From contig CAXKWD010000011.1 of NCBI GenBank assembly GCA_964059195.1, forward strand, positions 14,606,978 through 14,670,977: a stretch of DNA of 64,000 nucleotides, read 5' to 3'. This stretch comes from Ectobius pallidus (taxonomy: Eukaryota > Arthropoda > Insecta > Blattodea > Ectobiidae). The position numbers and the translations under genes are program-made. The notes beneath the pieces were generated by a model. It worked only from the letters and a program-made list of their open reading frames with translations, had not been told where the DNA came from and made no database searches. Every line of letters begins with the position of its first letter. Position 1 is the first letter of the stretch. Of this stretch, positions 60,376-64,000 are shown in pieces.

Positions 60376-60507
60376 TTAATAACAACGCGTCTTTTCTCTT
60401 CTGCTTATTCTTTCCCTGAGTTTTTTTTCTCCCCCTTGAAGGTACATTCACGCAACCGAAGCCTCCCGAGCTTTGACCGTGGCCGGGGGTTAGGGAGTTT
60501 CTATGGA

Positions 60508-60622
60508 TCACATACATGCATTTTGATCAGACAAGGGCATGGATGGCCTCCCCAGATGAGAGATCAGCCCAATTACGGGGCCACCTCCGAGACAACACGA
60601 ACGCATAGGACGAAACATCAGT

Positions 60623-60663
<41 letters not shown>

Positions 60664-60825
60664 TTCGATGGATGAAGGTGATAATGACGGCCAGATGATA
60701 TCCACGGACCAGGAGGGGCCTAAAGTTTCTAAAAGGTGAGGAAAAATCGCTAGGAACCGAACCCGGGCCTGCTGCGTGAAGAAAGCGAACGCAACCCCCT
60801 ACGCCACAGCGGTGGAGTATCTTTT
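60508..60825 (-). mobile_element. tRNA-derived SINE, second copy of the 26.2-kb family
   Basis: GGCCACCTCCGAGACAACAC and GAACGCATAGGACGA match 26320-26345, and CGCCACAGCGGTGG at the right end is the inverse of the tRNA-like head. A (CA)n tract (about 60628-60662) has expanded where the 26.2-kb copy has CACACACAC. Head box B-like on the minus strand: GGGTTCGGTTCC. Confidence 0.85.
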
Positions 60826-61671
60826 CTCATGGCCCTTAATTCTCAATATATTTATTCTTCGTAATCAGTGGCGTGAGGTTTTGAAACTGGGCCCCCAGCA
60901 AAAATGTTTTTTCTGCCCCAATTACTTTTTCATTCGAACATAAACACATTCTTATTCAATAAAAGGAAGTTCTTTTAAAAGGCTAATAATTATGTACTGG
61001 TACTTTATTTTATCCTTCCAGCCACTGTATTAAATTTGCTCTTTAGTTCATATCCAAGATTTACAACTCAACAAAATTTAAAGTAAATGACAGGTATTTC
61101 TTTTCAGAATAATTTGCAAACATTTCTATGAAATGTTGACAACCAGATGTAGAACTAGATCTGGATTTAGCTCCTGGAGATATTGCAAGGTTTAGGATGG
61201 TCCTTGTTACTTCTTGTGATGTTGAGCGGAGTTTTACTGAGTACAAAGCAATTTTCAGAGACAAATAGTCGTAGTTTCAGTTTAACCCATCGCTTCAAGA
61301 TAGGCAATTCCCCCCACCATTGTAAGCAACAGCTAAAAAAGTTATATAATTATGTAAGATGGTTAAACTTTTGTTTTGTGACTGTCCTTTAAAATTGTTG
61401 TGTAGCATATAATCTATTCCTTTCTGTGGCTTCATGTTGAAGCAAAAAAATCTTTAATTATACTCATTTTATAACTATGCAAAGTTGATAATATAAGGTG
61501 TTCTTTCTATTATTTTTGCACCATTTAAAAAACATCAGTCTATATTTTACTCCGTATTTTCAGAATTTTTAGCACATATGTATGTATATATTTTGGCATT
61601 TTTATTACATATAAACCGTTTCCTTGATTATTATACTTTGTAAATAGAGAAAATCATTTAAGGAATCTGTC
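60826..61671. other. Unannotated AT-rich stretch
   Basis: Frames at 61061-61264 (-) and 61183-61392 (+) overlap and have no domains I recognise. Confidence 0.4.
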
Positions 61672-61880
61672 GACCTAGGTGGTTCAGTCACAATCGTTTT
61701 CTGTTCACAAGCTCAGAGGTTTGATCCCGGCTCGGGTCGGTAACTTGTTTGCATAAATATGACAGTCCAGTGTTTGTATAAGAACTCTTCAGGGGAGTTC
61801 TGAGGTCTAAAAAGCAGTACACAACGTTGGGAAAAGTGTTAAACCTTATAAATCATTGGGACAGAATTGTACAGGAGATA
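61672..61880 (+). mobile_element. tRNA-derived SINE
   Basis: GACCTAGGTGGTTCAGTC (box A-like) and GAGGTTTGATCCCGG (box B-like) form a tRNA-like head related to that at about 11488. The body ends in an AT-rich tail. Ends are approximate. Confidence 0.65.
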
Positions 61881-62727
61881 TGAAATAACGATAAATTATT
61901 ATTAGAACAACAGAGTTTGAATTAATAAAACAAAAACCCCATCTCTGTTATAATATGCAAGTTACATTTTGTGCTGGTACATAATAAACTACATTTGATG
62001 TTCAAAAGTGTGCAACACGTTTTTCTGTTTACACCCGTAACAGCGCATTTCCGTCCCAAGGTTCACGTTAGTAAAATACTCGTATGCATGTTCCCTATGA
62101 CCACATGAAACATCTGCACTCATTTCATGGACACCCTGTATAATCATCTGTAAATAGACAAAACATCGAGACACGAGGCTTTGCACTTTGACCCTTGACA
62201 ACCTTAAGAAACTATAACAAACAAAAAATCTGAGAAAGAGTTAAGCCTGTCTTGAAATTTGAAGCCGCGACCTCCCGATTGCGAGTCCCAGAGAATATTG
62301 TCCACCCAGTATAAGTTAAATAATTAATTCAAGTCACTCGGAATCGAAAAGCTTGCATTATGTTGCGAAGCAGTTTTATTAACATTGAACTAAAAAACAA
62401 AATTATGCCAATCGTAATAAAATCACAATAAACACAGCAGACTGTTTAACTTTTCACTGCAATGCGAATTTTACGCTGACTACACATACGTAAATTGATG
62501 AGGGCTAATTTAATGAAGCCTCCTGGAGTTACCAACTGGCAATCAAGTACCTCTATAAAAATACAGTAAATCTGTAATTGATGGGATATGTACAAGGAAG
62601 ACGGGTACTGCATTTTCAGCTACGGTATTTTACGATCGAGGTGGGTTTCAGTGTTTTAATGTAACAAACATAGAACATTTAAAAAAATATTAGGTAGAAA
62701 TTGACTAATACTAATAACAGTATTATA
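61881..62727. other. Unannotated stretch with one degenerate SINE head
   Basis: At about 62255-62320, minus strand, GACTCGCAATCGGGAGGTC and GGCTTCAAATTTC resemble the SINE head at 42305. Nothing else is supported. Confidence 0.4.
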
Positions 62728-62900
62728 CGAGGGTAAGTCATTAAGTATCCGCACTTTCTTTTTTACATTTATTACAGCAACAATACTAAACTCAATTGGA
62801 ACGAAATTCGGGAGACTACAGAACTACAAGAAAATCGGAAATTCGTCCAACAGGAAGACTGCTGCAGCTTCACTGTGCTTGAAACTATAAGATATAGTTT
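62728..62900 (+). mobile_element. Possible mariner-like transposon end
   Basis: TA followed by CGAGGGTAAGTCATTAAGTA resembles the terminal repeat of mariner-family elements. No matching right end or transposase is seen, so this would be a fragment. Confidence 0.4.
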
Positions 62901-62948
62901 CTAGGTTAGCTGCGCGAAGATTTTTTTTTAATATTTGTAATACGAAGA

Positions 62949-63019
<71 letters not shown>

Positions 63020-63088
63020 TCCTTTAAGATAGCTTGATTAGGAATTGTCTATTCCCATTGAGTAAGTTAGTAAGTATTATTATTATTA

Positions 63089-63132
<44 letters not shown>
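62949..63132. repeat. Two (ATT)n microsatellites
   Basis: ATT units lie at 62949-63017 and 63077-63132. Confidence 0.97.
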
Positions 63133-64000
63133 TTGCTTTATTACATCTACTTATGTTGGTTCTTATACTGCTGAAATCAATTCCTTCTTATTCAGCAGCT
63201 CAAAAACTTCCTTGCAAGGAAATGCCGACGTTTGACTCGCCGAGTGGGGACGATTAAAATAAAAGCACAAGAGCACAAACGCACAAATGGGGGCTGAAGT
63301 TAGGGTTTAGGGTATTATTTTGGCACTCAAGCTCAACGCCAAGCGACGGGGTTCAATGCCCAGCACTCTCCTTCCTAAACCGTTATATACCTGCCTTTGT
63401 TCATCGGTATTCACAAATCCATTGCTACTCGTATTTGAAATAAAATACGAAGATAAAATAATAAAATATCCCAAATAAAATAAAATATCCTAGCCTTTAA
63501 AAAAGGGGGCCTTCCCTGGAAAATAAAAACAAAATTAAGTGCAAAATAATGAAGTTTTAGAGCCTTGAGGTGATTCCTCCAAAAATTTCTCAGCATACTA
63601 AAACTCCTCTTGCCCAGAGTTCTAGTTCTGTTGAGATGTTTGTCGGTTTTACATATTACATAACAATTAAAATTATTAATAAAATATCAAACTTACCTTT
63701 AACTTTAAGTAAGTGTTTGTCTCAAATAATTCAAAAGAAATCAATTAATAATATTTTATAACAATAAATTGCACAAGTTATAGTTAGTCAAAAGGCGTCT
63801 GGAATATAAATACTTTTCAACTTAAATTCTACAATCCTGAGGTTGAAATGGTACGAACACATAAATGTTTTTTTTTTCTTATTTAATTAAATTTGAATGT
63901 TATTTTATTAGGTAAATATTTTTTACGAATAAAAAATGAAAATAAACGTAAAAGAGAAGCCAAGAGGGGCTGTCCTTACGGCCACTGGATCCGCCGATTG
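63133..64000. other. Unannotated stretch with a possible SINE head
   Basis: About 63325-63370 has AACGCCAAGCGACGGGG followed by GGTTCAATGCCC, a box B-like sequence. The G+C rise at the very end (63955-64000) may be the start of another repeat that continues beyond the window. Confidence 0.35.

Noticed and set aside
60097..60675. 192-residue frame
   Set aside because: It joins a (TAA)n tract, SINE sequence and a (CA)n tract; there is no continuous protein similarity.

Overview
This window is about two-thirds A+T and looks like nuclear DNA of an insect with a large, repeat-rich genome. I see no bacterial gene organisation: no operons, no ribosome binding sites and no rRNA. Most of the protein-like signal comes from transposable elements. 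One short piece is clearly host coding sequence, an exon at 21060-21247 with good splice sites that encodes the first half of a fibronectin type III (FN3) domain. No exon for the second half of that domain is visible, so most of the downstream window may be intron of a neuronal-type adhesion or receptor gene on the + strand. A weaker candidate is a 34-residue terminal exon at 36104-36208 followed by a possible 3' UTR with AATAAA. The order is not certain (cockroach or termite is only a guess), but the TTAGG-like repeats and the tRNA-derived SINEs fit an insect.

Layout. 0-10 kb: inverted-repeat miniature elements (84-267, 1140-1473), a hAT-type element (2833-3414), a SINE with a 14-bp target duplication (4754-5245) beside a pogo/Tigger-like relic (5260-5804), another hAT-type element (8133-8828) and a decayed minus-strand reading frame (9454-9850). 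10-20 kb: SINE pieces, an unusual 1.15-kb element with eight copies of one subterminal motif (12893-14044), a SINE (14306-14614), an opposed pair of tRNA-derived sequences (15118-15605) and a 5'-truncated RTE-type LINE with target duplication (16438-17240). 20-30 kb: the FN3 exon, LINE fragments, a 77-bp micro-insertion and a SINE. 30-40 kb: a short inverted-repeat element containing a 131-bp duplication, a nest of three insertions (31161-34082), a hAT-type element (34887-35540), the candidate terminal exon and a 1-kb inverted-repeat element with TAA duplications (38581-39612). 40-50 kb: a tandem repeat (40001-40432), a young 5'-truncated LINE with an open 488-codon frame (40509-42272), SINEs and a hAT-type element (49805-50052). 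50-64 kb: a (TA)n hairpin between TTAGG-like repeats, further SINEs, microsatellites and a mariner-like end.

The genes do not form a pathway here. The window is best read as an intron or intergenic region built up by successive insertions. Many of these have exact boundaries given by target-site duplications, so their order can be worked out. No homology search was possible; family names rest on motifs, terminal repeats and duplication lengths.
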